Shown here in pieces: positions 1 to 5,642 of a DNA stretch of 5,642 nucleotides. The notes under the pieces are model-generated. The model saw nothing but the letters and a program-made list of their open reading frames with translations. It was not told where the DNA came from and searched no databases. The position numbers and the translations under genes are program-made. How positions within the stretch are numbered: the stretch's first letter is position 1; each line of letters begins with the position of its first letter. This DNA is from Spartobacteria bacterium (GTDB lineage: Bacteria; Verrucomicrobiota; Verrucomicrobiia; Chthoniobacterales; Terrimicrobiaceae): NCBI GenBank assembly GCA_947487745.1, contig CANKXQ010000093.1, positions 1 through 5,642 of the forward strand, in the 5' to 3' direction.

Positions 1-590
1 GTTTTCTCGCCGCCTTTCAAGCGGCCTGCGATGGCTCCGGGGAGGATGTTCAGCAGAAGGCGCTCGGATTTTTCTTTTTCAAATTCCACGAGTTCCTTCT
101 CCGCTTGGAGTTGGGCAAAGCGAAGCTTGTCGAGATTGCGGAGGCGTTTCTTTTCGAGGGAGGTCGTGACGCGTGCCCGGAGGAGGGTGGGATTTGGCGG
201 CTTGATGAGATAATCCTCGGCGCCTGCTTCGATGCACTGCACGGCGAGGTCAATCTGCTCATTTCCTGAAATGACAATCGTGGGAGTCCCCTTGATGCGG
301 CTATCGAAATTCATATTCGTCAGCACCTCAAGCCCATTCATCTCAGGCATTTCCATATCCAGTAGCATGAGGTCGTAGGGTTTTTCCAAGAGTTTGTTGA
401 TGGCATCACGACCATCCACTGCCGTGTCGATGTTATTAAAGCCAAGGTCTTGAAGCGCTTTTGTGAGCACCATTCGCATCAGGCGACTGTCATCCGCGAC
501 TAGAACTGCCGATTTTTTTAAGGAATCGGCGACTTCCTCTGGTTTGATTTCGGCTACGGAGTGGGATTCTGTGGAAAGTTGGTTGTTCAT
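1..590 (-). CDS. Response regulator receiver fused, probably, to a class III adenylate/guanylate cyclase (3' end cut by window edge)
   Basis: The frame is open from ATG at 588-590 to the left edge, giving 196 complete codons; the two leftover bases AC force a Thr at 197. Residues 1-26 are a polar extension. Residues 27-145 are a CheY-like receiver: acidic pair D33/D34 in VADDSR, phosphoacceptor D78 in LLDMEMPEMNG, S108 and K130 in LIKPP. Residues 145-177 are a charged helix, probably coiled coil. Residues 176-196 read ERLLLNILP, then IAGRLKGGEK. In class III nucleotidyl cyclases this helical element directly precedes the catalytic domain, so a cAMP- or cGMP-forming domain is expected off the edge; that is inference, because no catalytic residue is visible. 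The gene starts 7 bases after cheY stops, so it is probably co-transcribed and phosphorylated by the cluster's CheA. The receiver call is firm. An unrelated output domain is possible but unlikely given the linker. Confidence 0.88.
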   Translation of the reverse strand, partial: MNNQLSTESHSVAEIKPEEVADSLKKSAVLVADDSRLMRMVLTKALQDLGFNNIDTAVDGRDAINKLLEKPYDLMLLDMEMPEMNGLEVLTNMNFDSRIKGTPTIVISGNEQIDLAVQCIEAGAEDYLIKPPNPTLLRARVTTSLEKKRLRNLDKLRFAQLQAEKELVEFEKEKSERLLLNILPGAIAGRLKGGEK

Positions 591-597
591 AGGGGCA

Positions 598-1005
598 TTA
601 CACTGCCTCGGGTTGGTCAGTTTCTGGTTTGCGTTCTAGGTTAATAATTCGGGATACTTTAGAAAGGAGATTTTCGTCTTCAAACGGCTTGATGATATAG
701 TCCCGGACGCCCAGTCGCGCTACGGTAGAAATAATCTCGTTGCTGTCTTCAGCAGTGAGCATGATAACCGGAGTGCGCTTGATATTATCAAGTTCACGCA
801 TCTTGCGAAGCATCGTGACGCCATCCATGACTGGCATATTGTAGTCCAGCATGATGAGGTCGGGTTGATGGGTTATGACTGCTTTCAAACCCTCCATGCC
901 ATCAGCGGCTTCGAAGAGTTCGCAATGAAAAGGACGGAATACGCGCTTAAGCATCAGTCGTATCGTGCGACTGTCATCGACACTCAGTATTTTTGGAAGG
1001 GTCAT
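598..1005 (-). CDS. cheY: CheY, single-domain chemotaxis response regulator
   Basis: A 135-residue stand-alone receiver, the normal CheY size, with no output domain. Visible features are acidic pair D10/D11 in SVDDSR, phosphoacceptor D54 in MLDYNMPVMDG, T84 in MLTAED, Y103 (position of the switch tyrosine) and K106 in IIKPF. In known systems CheA phosphorylates the Asp and the phosphoprotein binds the flagellar motor switch or another motility output. I chose ATG 1003-1005 because its product begins MTLPKILSVDD, right before the first receiver strand, and because it makes an ATGA overlap with the cheX stop. An in-frame ATG 60 bases further upstream would add 20 residues of non-receiver sequence lying within cheX, and is unlikely. 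CheX just upstream is its likely phosphatase. A short, acidic C-terminal tail (residues 127-135) follows the last helix. Whether it controls flagella, pili or another output cannot be told here. Confidence 0.93.
   Translation of the reverse strand: MTLPKILSVDDSRTIRLMLKRVFRPFHCELFEAADGMEGLKAVITHQPDLIMLDYNMPVMDGVTMLRKMRELDNIKRTPVIMLTAEDSNEIISTVARLGVRDYIIKPFEDENLLSKVSRIINLERKPETDQPEAV
1002..1005 (-). other. ATGA stop/start overlap, cheX to cheY
   Basis: The cheX stop TGA (1002-1004) overlaps the cheY ATG (1003-1005). The upstream bases (TTCTTATTCAACC before ATG) show no Shine-Dalgarno match, so coupled translation is the simplest reading. It also decides the cheY start over the longer in-frame ATG at 1065. 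Confidence 0.88.
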
Positions 1006-1472
1006 GGTTGAATAAGAATTTGAAGATTGATTCGATCCGTCCCACAAGTCCACTCGGTGCGGCATAAATCCGAGCCTGTTGCTCCTCGAAGATCAATTCG
1101 AGAGCCAAAAGTGATGATTGGAGTGCCAAGAACTCCAGGAAATCCCGCCGCGGTGAGCTCGCTTTTGATGCGCCCGGAAATCATATTGCAAAGCTCGCCA
1201 GTGGCATCCTCGATTTCCTCGCCTTGGCCTTCGCAGCCGATGAGAATCCTCGTGGCTTTAGCGGCGAAGTTTTCTGAAATCTGCAGGAGAACGGACGCTT
1301 TCACGCGATCTCCGGTGATCGATACGGAGGCGTGAAATGTTTTGAAATCATGAGTTTCATCTGAAGACTCAGCGGGTTCGAGAGAGAGCTTGAGTTGCTT
1401 TGAAAAAATCTCTTTCAATGCGCGTTCTGCAGTATCCTTCAGAGAGATTGGCAGTTGGGCAGATGTTGTCAT
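1002..1472 (-). CDS. cheX: CheX-like CheY-P phosphatase
   Basis: A 156-residue soluble protein matching the CheX type of the CheC/CheX/FliY phosphatase group in length and pattern. The key stretch is residues 88-106: EDATGELCNMISGRIKSEL. It contains one E-x-x-N signature (E93, N96) on a helix; in family structures this Glu and Asn act on the phospho-Asp of CheY-P. CheC has two such helices, and only one is seen here, as in CheX, which works as a dimer. After it comes a Gly/Pro segment (AGFPGVLGTP, 108-118) and beta-rich sequence to the C-terminus, as expected. The start ATG overlaps the cheB stop (ATGA), and its own stop overlaps the cheY start (ATGA), so CheX and its presumed substrate may be made in coupled amounts. 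It probably shortens the CheY-P signal in an organism lacking CheZ. It might also act on the downstream receiver-cyclase. CheC is a less likely name. Confidence 0.87.
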   Translation of the reverse strand: MTTSAQLPISLKDTAERALKEIFSKQLKLSLEPAESSDETHDFKTFHASVSITGDRVKASVLLQISENFAAKATRILIGCEGQGEEIEDATGELCNMISGRIKSELTAAGFPGVLGTPIITFGSRIDLRGATGSDLCRTEWTCGTDRINLQILIQP

Positions 1473-1482
1473 ATTTTTTTTG
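1469..1482 (-). other. ATGA overlap of cheB and cheX preceded by an A8 run
   Basis: On the coding strand, eight A (1474-1481) are followed by TATGA. The cheB stop TGA is 1469-1471 and the cheX ATG is 1470-1472. In the cheB frame the run reads GCA AAA AAA ATA TGA, so it contains A_AAA_AAA in the register of a -1 slippery heptamer. A -1 slip would carry cheB into the cheX frame through its ATG. The A-rich tract may instead just aid unstructured initiation of cheX, which has no Shine-Dalgarno sequence. Confidence 0.55.
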
Positions 1483-2551
1483 CCGACTTGGCGGCGATCG
1501 CCGAAAGAATGGCCTGTGGCATCTTTGAGAGTGGGAGCACTTTATTGGCAGCGCCCAAGCGGATGGCCGCCTGTGGCATGCCAAAAACGACGCAACTTTC
1601 CTCCGACTCGGCCATTGTTTCCGCGCCAGCAGACTGGAGTTCCTTTAGACCCATTGCGCCATCGACTCCCATGCCAGTGAGGAGGGCGGCGACGGCATGA
1701 GAACCGGCGTGGGTCGCTGCGGATCGAAAAAGAATGTCCACCGCTGGGCGGCAATGGTGGACGGGCGGAGATTGACCGAGCCGCACTCTGTAGCCCATTC
1801 CAAAGGGCACGAGGCTCAAATGAAAATCTCCGGGTGCAACCAAGCAGTGGCCTGACTTGATTTCCTCGCCGTCCTTTGCTTCCCGCACTGAAAAAGGGCA
1901 TAGTTCGTCGAGGTGATGAGCCATGATTCTTGAGAAATTCGCCGGAATATGCTGCACGACAACGATGGGTGGGAGTCCATTGGGGAGGCGGGGCAGGAGG
2001 TAGCGCAGTGCCTCCACACCGCCTGTCGAAGATCCGATCACAATGACACTGCGAGGAGAAAATGGAGCGATCTGGGTTGCGGGAGCGGATTGAATGACTG
2101 ATGCGGAAGAGTTGACTCGCTCGGCTTTTTGCAATTTTCCACGGTTGCGAGAATGAGCTGCGCCTCTCACATGGTAGGCAAGGGATTTCGCCATCTCGGA
2201 AAAGCTCTGACCTGCACTTGGCTTGCCAATCACATCGATAGCGCCTGCTTCCATGGCTTCCATTGCCTTGGCTGATCCCGCTTGGGTCAGTGAACTTATC
2301 ACCACAACGGGGATTGGATGGTGTGCTTGCAGGATTTTTAAGAATGAAATCCCATCCATACGAGGCATTTCAAGATCGAGTGTGATGACATCCGGATCGA
2401 GGGCGAGGATTTTTTCCCTTGCCACATAGGGATCTTCCGCACCACCGACTACCTCGATTTCAGGGTCGCGAGAAAGGGCATCCATAATCGCCCTGCGCGC
2501 TAGGGCCGAGTCATCGACGACGAGAACGCGGATTTTTTTCCCAATGGTCAT
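1469..2551 (-). CDS. cheB: CheB, receptor methylesterase/glutamine deamidase with receiver domain
   Basis: Full-length CheB (360 residues; family usually about 350). Residues 7-125 are the receiver: D13/D14, phosphoacceptor D59 in LDLEMPRMDG, S86/S87, K110 in GKP. A low-complexity linker rich in Ser, Ala and Gln (about 130-165) follows. Residues 168-355 are the methylesterase: IGSSTGGVEAL carries the catalytic Ser (S175), QHIP the His (H201), and LLTGMGVDGA the Asp (D297), so the triad is complete. The enzyme hydrolyses glutamyl methyl esters on the receptor, and phosphorylation by CheA relieves inhibition by the receiver; this completes adaptation together with CheR. The ATG overlaps the cheR stop (ATGA), and the gene ends in an ATGA overlap with cheX. 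The last codons lie in a run of eight A (see separate entry). No damage is seen. Confidence 0.96.
   Translation of the reverse strand: MTIGKKIRVLVVDDSALARRAIMDALSRDPEIEVVGGAEDPYVAREKILALDPDVITLDLEMPRMDGISFLKILQAHHPIPVVVISSLTQAGSAKAMEAMEAGAIDVIGKPSAGQSFSEMAKSLAYHVRGAAHSRNRGKLQKAERVNSSASVIQSAPATQIAPFSPRSVIVIGSSTGGVEALRYLLPRLPNGLPPIVVVQHIPANFSRIMAHHLDELCPFSVREAKDGEEIKSGHCLVAPGDFHLSLVPFGMGYRVRLGQSPPVHHCRPAVDILFRSAATHAGSHAVAALLTGMGVDGAMGLKELQSAGAETMAESEESCVVFGMPQAAIRLGAANKVLPLSKMPQAILSAIAAKSAKKI
2548..2551 (-). other. ATGA stop/start overlap, cheR to cheB
   Basis: The cheR stop TGA (2548-2550) and the cheB start ATG (2549-2551) share bases. No strong Shine-Dalgarno sequence lies at normal distance upstream (an AAGG is about 15 bases away). 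Translational coupling by termination-reinitiation is the likely mode; this would tie methyltransferase and methylesterase amounts together. Confidence 0.9.
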
Positions 2552-3420
2552 GGCATTTGATAGACGCCTTGTCTTACCGTTTTGAGATTGTGCTGAATGC
2601 CCATGAGGCTCTCGGAGTGACCAATGATGAGATATCCGCCGGGGGCAAGGTAGCGTGTCAAGCGTTTGACGGCCAATTCTCGAGAGGGAATGTCAAAATA
2701 AATCATCACATTCCTGCAAAAGATAACATTTTGATTGTGGGGGATTGGATATTCATTTTGGAAGAGATTGACGCGTTCGAATTGAACTTTTTTGCGCAAC
2801 TCGGCCTTGACTCGGCATTTCCCTTCTTGTGAGTCAACGCCTTTTTGGAAGTAGCGCTTGAGGATGTCTGCAGGAACAGGTTCGACAACTTCCATGCGGT
2901 AGATGCCTTGTTTGGCAGTTTCCAAAATGGTTTTTGAGATGTCGGATGCCCAAATATGCCAGTCGATAGATGGATGAGATCGAAAAAATTCCGATAAAAC
3001 GATGGACAAGGTGTAGGGTTCTTCGCCCGAGGATGATGCGGCAGACCAGATTCGCAGAGCGGATCGTTTGGCGGTGAGTTCCGGAAGCAATTCCGCAAGG
3101 ATTTTTTCCGTGAGAAACTCAAAATGATCTGGTTCGCGATAGAATCGCGTGTGGTTTGTTGAGATGAGATCGATGAGTTCATCGATTTCGACTTGTGAGC
3201 TATGGGAGCGTAGGAGGTCGCAATACTCATCAAAGGACGCCAGCTTCAAATGGCGCAATCTTTTTCCCAATCGACTGGAAAGCAACGCTTGCTTGTCAGC
3301 GCCGAGTTTGATGCGGCTGTGCTGATAAACCAAATCCACAATAGCCTTGTAGGCTTCAGTTGAAAGGGGGGTATCTTGACTGGTGATCAGGTTTTGATTG
3401 ATGGAAGGAAGTTTGCTCAC
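2548..3420 (-). CDS. cheR: CheR, SAM-dependent receptor glutamate methyltransferase
   Basis: Full-length CheR (290 residues; family about 275-290). The N-terminal helical domain (about 20-85) includes SSRLGKRLRHL. NHTRFYREPDHF (89-100) is the linker-to-catalytic signature. The SAM fold shows RIWSAASSSGEEPYTL (123-138), ASDIS (158-162), IFCRNVMIYFD (233-243) and GGYLIIGHSESL (261-272). The beta-subdomain lies around 190-220. By memory its length from YF(190) to FC(235) equals that of E. coli CheR, with no gap. It transfers methyl groups from SAM to receptor glutamates. Translation starts at GTG 3418-3420, the first codon after the receptor TAG stop and in the same frame; the next in-frame Met is at residue 176, far too late. 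No ribosome-binding site is evident, so termination-reinitiation from the receptor gene is likely. Its stop overlaps the cheB ATG. Confidence 0.95.
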   Translation of the reverse strand: MSKLPSINQNLITSQDTPLSTEAYKAIVDLVYQHSRIKLGADKQALLSSRLGKRLRHLKLASFDEYCDLLRSHSSQVEIDELIDLISTNHTRFYREPDHFEFLTEKILAELLPELTAKRSALRIWSAASSSGEEPYTLSIVLSEFFRSHPSIDWHIWASDISKTILETAKQGIYRMEVVEPVPADILKRYFQKGVDSQEGKCRVKAELRKKVQFERVNLFQNEYPIPHNQNVIFCRNVMIYFDIPSRELAVKRLTRYLAPGGYLIIGHSESLMGIQHNLKTVRQGVYQMP

Positions 3421-3423
3421 CTA
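3418..3423 (-). other. Abutting in-frame TAG/GTG junction, receptor to cheR
   Basis: The receptor stop TAG (3421-3423) is directly followed by the cheR GTG (3418-3420) with no spacer and no frame change. Only one amber codon separates the two reading frames. Upstream sequence (CGTAACTTT) has no Shine-Dalgarno match. Confidence 0.85.
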
Positions 3424-5001
3424 AAAGTTACGAAAGTCGTCGTTGATTGAGTCCGGGGAGGAAGGGTCATTTGGCATTGGAATTGAAAGCACCCTTTTGG
3501 GACGAGCTATGGCTTGGGAGCGCTCCGGCACGGCTTGGATGGGAATAATTTTTGGAGATGATTTTTTTGGTTTGGAAGGTGTGCCTCCTATGAGTTCGCG
3601 GAGTTTACGAACGAGATCTTTCATGGTTTCCGCTTGGGCATCAAGTTCCTCCGCCGCGCTGGCACTCTCTTCAGCGTTGGCAGCATTGCCTTGGGTGACC
3701 TTGTCCATTTGGTTCATGGCATTGTTGATCTGCTGGATGCCTTGGGCCTGCTCAGTAGCTGCGGTCGCAATATGGGCAACCAGTGCGTCCGTGGCGGCAA
3801 CCTTTTCAGCAATGTGTTTAAGAGAGTCTCCGACTTTGGCTGAGCAAGCCGAACCACTGCGACTGTTGGCGATAGCGGCTTCGATTTTATCGGCAGTTTC
3901 CTTGGCGGCACCTGCGCTGCGCTGAGCAAGGGACCTCACTTCGTCGGCTACGACGGCAAAGCCTGCCCCGGCATCGCCTGCACGGGCTGCCTCGACCGCA
4001 GCGTTGAGAGCGAGAATGTTCGTCTGAAAAGCAATTTCATCGATGTTCTTAACAATTTTAGCGACCTCAGCGCTTGAAGAGTCAATGGCCTTCATGGCTT
4101 CCATCATTTTAAGCATGGTTTGAGCGCCAACCGCCGCCTCTTGGCTGGCGTCGCTGGCAAGTGCCTTGGCTTTCTGGGCATTATCTGCTGTGGCCCGGAT
4201 CATACTTGACATCTCTTCCAGCGAGCTACTGGTCTCTTCAACCGAGGAGGCTTGTTCGCTTGAGCCTGAAGAAAGTTGGTTGCTGGCCATAGAAACTTGG
4301 CGTGCAGCGGAGGCGGTTTGAAGAGATCCGCTGTCCAAATTTGTGGCCAATTCTCCAAGAGCTTGAGTGATCGATCGTATTTGAATGTATGTGAAGGTCA
4401 CTGCCAAGAGGATGATAACCAGCCCTCCAAGAGCCATCCACTGGCTCGTGGAGTGGGTGAAGTCGGAGATTCCCATGAGCGCAGTATGGAATTTTTCGAC
4501 CTCGGCCTCGACAAATGGATTCAAAGTCTCGGTAAGAAGCGAGGCTGTTGCGTCAAATTCGCTCATAATCTGGTTGCCGGCTGTAGGTCCATCCTTGATA
4601 TACGCAGCCGCCATAATGCGGCCTTTCTCGTAGTAGGCTTCAAAGTTTTTTTCCAGATCAGCGAGCTTTCTTAATGCCTCATCATTCTGCTCAAGTTGGA
4701 ACTCTGCTCTAAAATTATTTAGATTGGCTAAGAATGACTTATGGCTCTCCTCCGCCTCCTTGAAGCCGTCATCCAGGCCATCCTGTCCGCGAGTGGCTGA
4801 AATATCGGTGAGCCATTGTTGCACTTGCACAACATCAAGCTGCATACGGCGGGCGCAGTCTGCAAAAATGACATTTTTATCACGGGCCAAACGGGTTTTA
4901 TGCTCGATGCTTTGCGCAAGCAGGTAACTGGCAAGGATGGCAACGCACAATCCCAGCAAAGGGAGCCCTGATATGAGGGCAAATTTGACTTTTAGATTCA
5001 T
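3421..5001 (-). CDS. Methyl-accepting chemotaxis protein, inner-membrane receptor with C-terminal CheR/CheB tether
   Basis: A 526-residue chemoreceptor. TM1 is about residues 7-29; the external sensor, about 30-187, is mostly helical and probably a four-helix bundle; TM2 is about 189-208. The sensor contains [20 protein letters not shown] (53-72), a conserved-looking segment; the ligand is unknown. Only one HAMP-like helix (209-224) follows before the methylation helices. Candidate methylation pairs are E249-Q250, E255-E256, E262-E263, E444-E445 and E451-E452. The hairpin tip is [20 protein letters not shown] (323-342) with [16 protein letters not shown] after it; this is the CheA/CheW contact region of all MCPs. 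Heptads on each side of the tip match my memory of E. coli Tsr, suggesting the 36H class. Residues 472-521 are a Pro/Lys/Ser-rich flexible linker ending in DFRNF, a probable pentapeptide tether. The start at ATG 4999-5001 places TM1 immediately after the short charged N-terminus. Confidence 0.95.
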   Translation of the reverse strand: MNLKVKFALISGLPLLGLCVAILASYLLAQSIEHKTRLARDKNVIFADCARRMQLDVVQVQQWLTDISATRGQDGLDDGFKEAEESHKSFLANLNNFRAEFQLEQNDEALRKLADLEKNFEAYYEKGRIMAAAYIKDGPTAGNQIMSEFDATASLLTETLNPFVEAEVEKFHTALMGISDFTHSTSQWMALGGLVIILLAVTFTYIQIRSITQALGELATNLDSGSLQTASAARQVSMASNQLSSGSSEQASSVEETSSSLEEMSSMIRATADNAQKAKALASDASQEAAVGAQTMLKMMEAMKAIDSSSAEVAKIVKNIDEIAFQTNILALNAAVEAARAGDAGAGFAVVADEVRSLAQRSAGAAKETADKIEAAIANSRSGSACSAKVGDSLKHIAEKVAATDALVAHIATAATEQAQGIQQINNAMNQMDKVTQGNAANAEESASAAEELDAQAETMKDLVRKLRELIGGTPSKPKKSSPKIIPIQAVPERSQAIARPKRVLSIPMPNDPSSPDSINDDFRNF

Positions 5002-5039
5002 TTTTCGATGCCTATTTGCGTTTGCCTAGGGTTTGGGAC
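5002..5039 (-). other. Intergenic spacer cheW to receptor gene, 38 bases
   Basis: This is the largest internal gap. It holds no convincing hairpin or terminator and no clear promoter. A CCTAGG six-base palindrome sits at 5025-5030. A weak TAGG lies about 9 bases before the receptor ATG and may serve as a poor ribosome-binding site. Nothing else is recognisable. Confidence 0.6.
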
Positions 5040-5627
5040 TTAACCACGATCTCCCAGAAGGTTTTTTTCTGAGGTGAGTTGTGCGTTTGTTGTATTGCCT
5101 GCGCCGAGGCGAGCGCCCTCTCTCGTCATGCCATCGGGAAGGGCTCGCGTGACTGAAGCATCGTCCAGGAAGATTTTTTCAATATCAAGCAGGGTCTTGA
5201 CTGATCCCGTGCAAGTGGTTACTCCCAAGATATATTGAGTATCTGGCGATCCGCCAAAATCTGGTGGGGGTTCGATGGAATCGTCTCGGAGTTGGACAAC
5301 TTCTTCCACCGCATCGACGATAGCTCCCATGAGGGTTTTTGTTCCCTCTGCTCCATTTAGTTGGACGACAATAATGCAAGCACGGTCGCAGTAATCGCCC
5401 AAGGCGAGTTGAAACTTGGCGCGCAAGTCGAGCACAGCAATCACTGTTCCGCGAAGGTTGATCACGCCTTTTATGTGGGTCGGCATTCTTGGAACCGGAG
5501 TGATCGGGCAGAGGCGTATGATTTCACGGACATTTAAAACTGGAATGCCATAAGATTCATTGCCAAGGCTAAAAGTGAGATAACGCCCAGTTTTTATTTT
5601 AGTTTCGGTAGATAGTTGTGTGGTCAT
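5040..5627 (-). CDS. cheW: CheW, chemoreceptor-kinase coupling protein
   Basis: A 195-residue soluble adaptor with a complete CheW fold at about 14-155: GRYLTFSLGNESYGIPVLNV (14-33), REIIRLCPITPVPRMP (34-49), IKGVINLRGTVIAVLDLRAKF (52-72), MGAIVDAVEEVVQL (100-113), YILGVTTCTGSVKTLLDIEKIF (132-153). R59 in NLRG and the surrounding loops are typical of the CheA and receptor interface. CheW bridges receptor signalling tips and CheA in cytoplasmic arrays. About 40 residues follow the last core helix, which is longer than the usual CheW tail; they are polar (DGMTREGARLGAGNTTNAQL) and look unstructured. ATG 5625-5627 is the first possible start in frame; the 15 bases upstream hold no in-frame start and no clear ribosome-binding site. 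The receptor gene follows after 38 bases. The protein is too short to be CheV, and no receiver domain is present. Confidence 0.94.
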   Translation of the reverse strand: MTTQLSTETKIKTGRYLTFSLGNESYGIPVLNVREIIRLCPITPVPRMPTHIKGVINLRGTVIAVLDLRAKFQLALGDYCDRACIIVVQLNGAEGTKTLMGAIVDAVEEVVQLRDDSIEPPPDFGGSPDTQYILGVTTCTGSVKTLLDIEKIFLDDASVTRALPDGMTREGARLGAGNTTNAQLTSEKNLLGDRG

Positions 5628-5642
5628 CGCAAATATGGGGTT

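Noticed and set aside
50..277. Minus-strand open frame of 75 codons at the left edge
   Set aside because: It overlaps the receiver-cyclase frame, which shows all receiver residues plus the cyclase linker. The alternative frame shows nothing recognisable.
1006..1065. Longer cheY start giving 155 residues
   Set aside because: The added 20 residues (MPHRVDLWDGSNQ...) are not part of a receiver and are encoded within cheX. The ATG at 1005 fits the domain start and makes the same ATGA overlap seen at the other junctions.
1542..1901. Minus-strand open frame of 119 codons inside cheB
   Set aside because: It is out of frame with the intact methylesterase domain (catalytic Ser, His and Asp all present in the cheB frame); Arg/Ser-rich shadow.
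2706..3233. Minus-strand open frame of 175 codons inside cheR
   Set aside because: It is an out-of-frame shadow of cheR on the same strand, with Ser/Lys/Asn-rich low-complexity translation and no recognisable domain.
3443..3925. Plus-strand open frame of 160 codons opposite the receptor gene
   Set aside because: It lies wholly antisense to the most conserved MCP signalling region. Its product is low-complexity Ala/Ser-rich, recognisable as the shadow of the helical heptads, with no domain or ribosome-binding site.
5002..5039. Possible terminator or internal promoter between cheW and the receptor gene
   Set aside because: Only a six-base CCTAGG palindrome and no stem-loop with a T-run; no -35/-10 pair is convincing in 38 bases.

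Overview
The window is one compact bacterial chemotaxis gene cluster. All seven genes are on the minus strand, so transcription runs from high to low coordinates. In that order they are: cheW (5040-5627), a transmembrane methyl-accepting chemotaxis receptor (3421-5001), cheR (2548-3420), cheB (1469-2551), cheX (1002-1472), cheY (598-1005), and a second receiver-domain protein (from 590, running off the left edge). The last protein appears to lead into a class III nucleotidyl cyclase whose catalytic domain lies outside the window. No tRNA, rRNA, mobile element, CRISPR array or terminator was seen. Coding density is almost complete, and the largest internal gap is 38 bases.

The genes form a nearly complete signalling module. 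The receptor senses something outside the inner membrane, and CheW docks it to a CheA kinase. CheR and CheB add and remove receptor methyl groups for adaptation. CheY carries the output phosphate, and CheX probably removes it. The terminal receiver-cyclase protein could add a cyclic-nucleotide output. No cheA is present, so the kinase must be encoded beyond an edge or elsewhere.

The junctions are tight. CheR/cheB, cheB/cheX and cheX/cheY each share a four-base ATGA stop/start overlap. The receptor stop codon TAG directly abuts the GTG start of cheR in the same frame. None of the seven starts has a strong Shine-Dalgarno sequence.

Taxonomy is uncertain. Base composition is mid-range by eye. 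CheX together with a receptor, CheR and CheB in one operon, and the style of the proteins, suggest a non-enterobacterial Gram-negative, perhaps a Verrucomicrobiota or deltaproteobacteria-like lineage. That is a low-confidence impression. The most notable points are the receiver-cyclase at the operon end, a pentapeptide-like tether (DFRNF) at the receptor C-terminus beside a CheR of matching geometry, the missing second half of the receptor HAMP domain, and an A-run at the cheB/cheX junction that could slip into a fusion. This is a variant of a known system; I see no clearly undescribed one.
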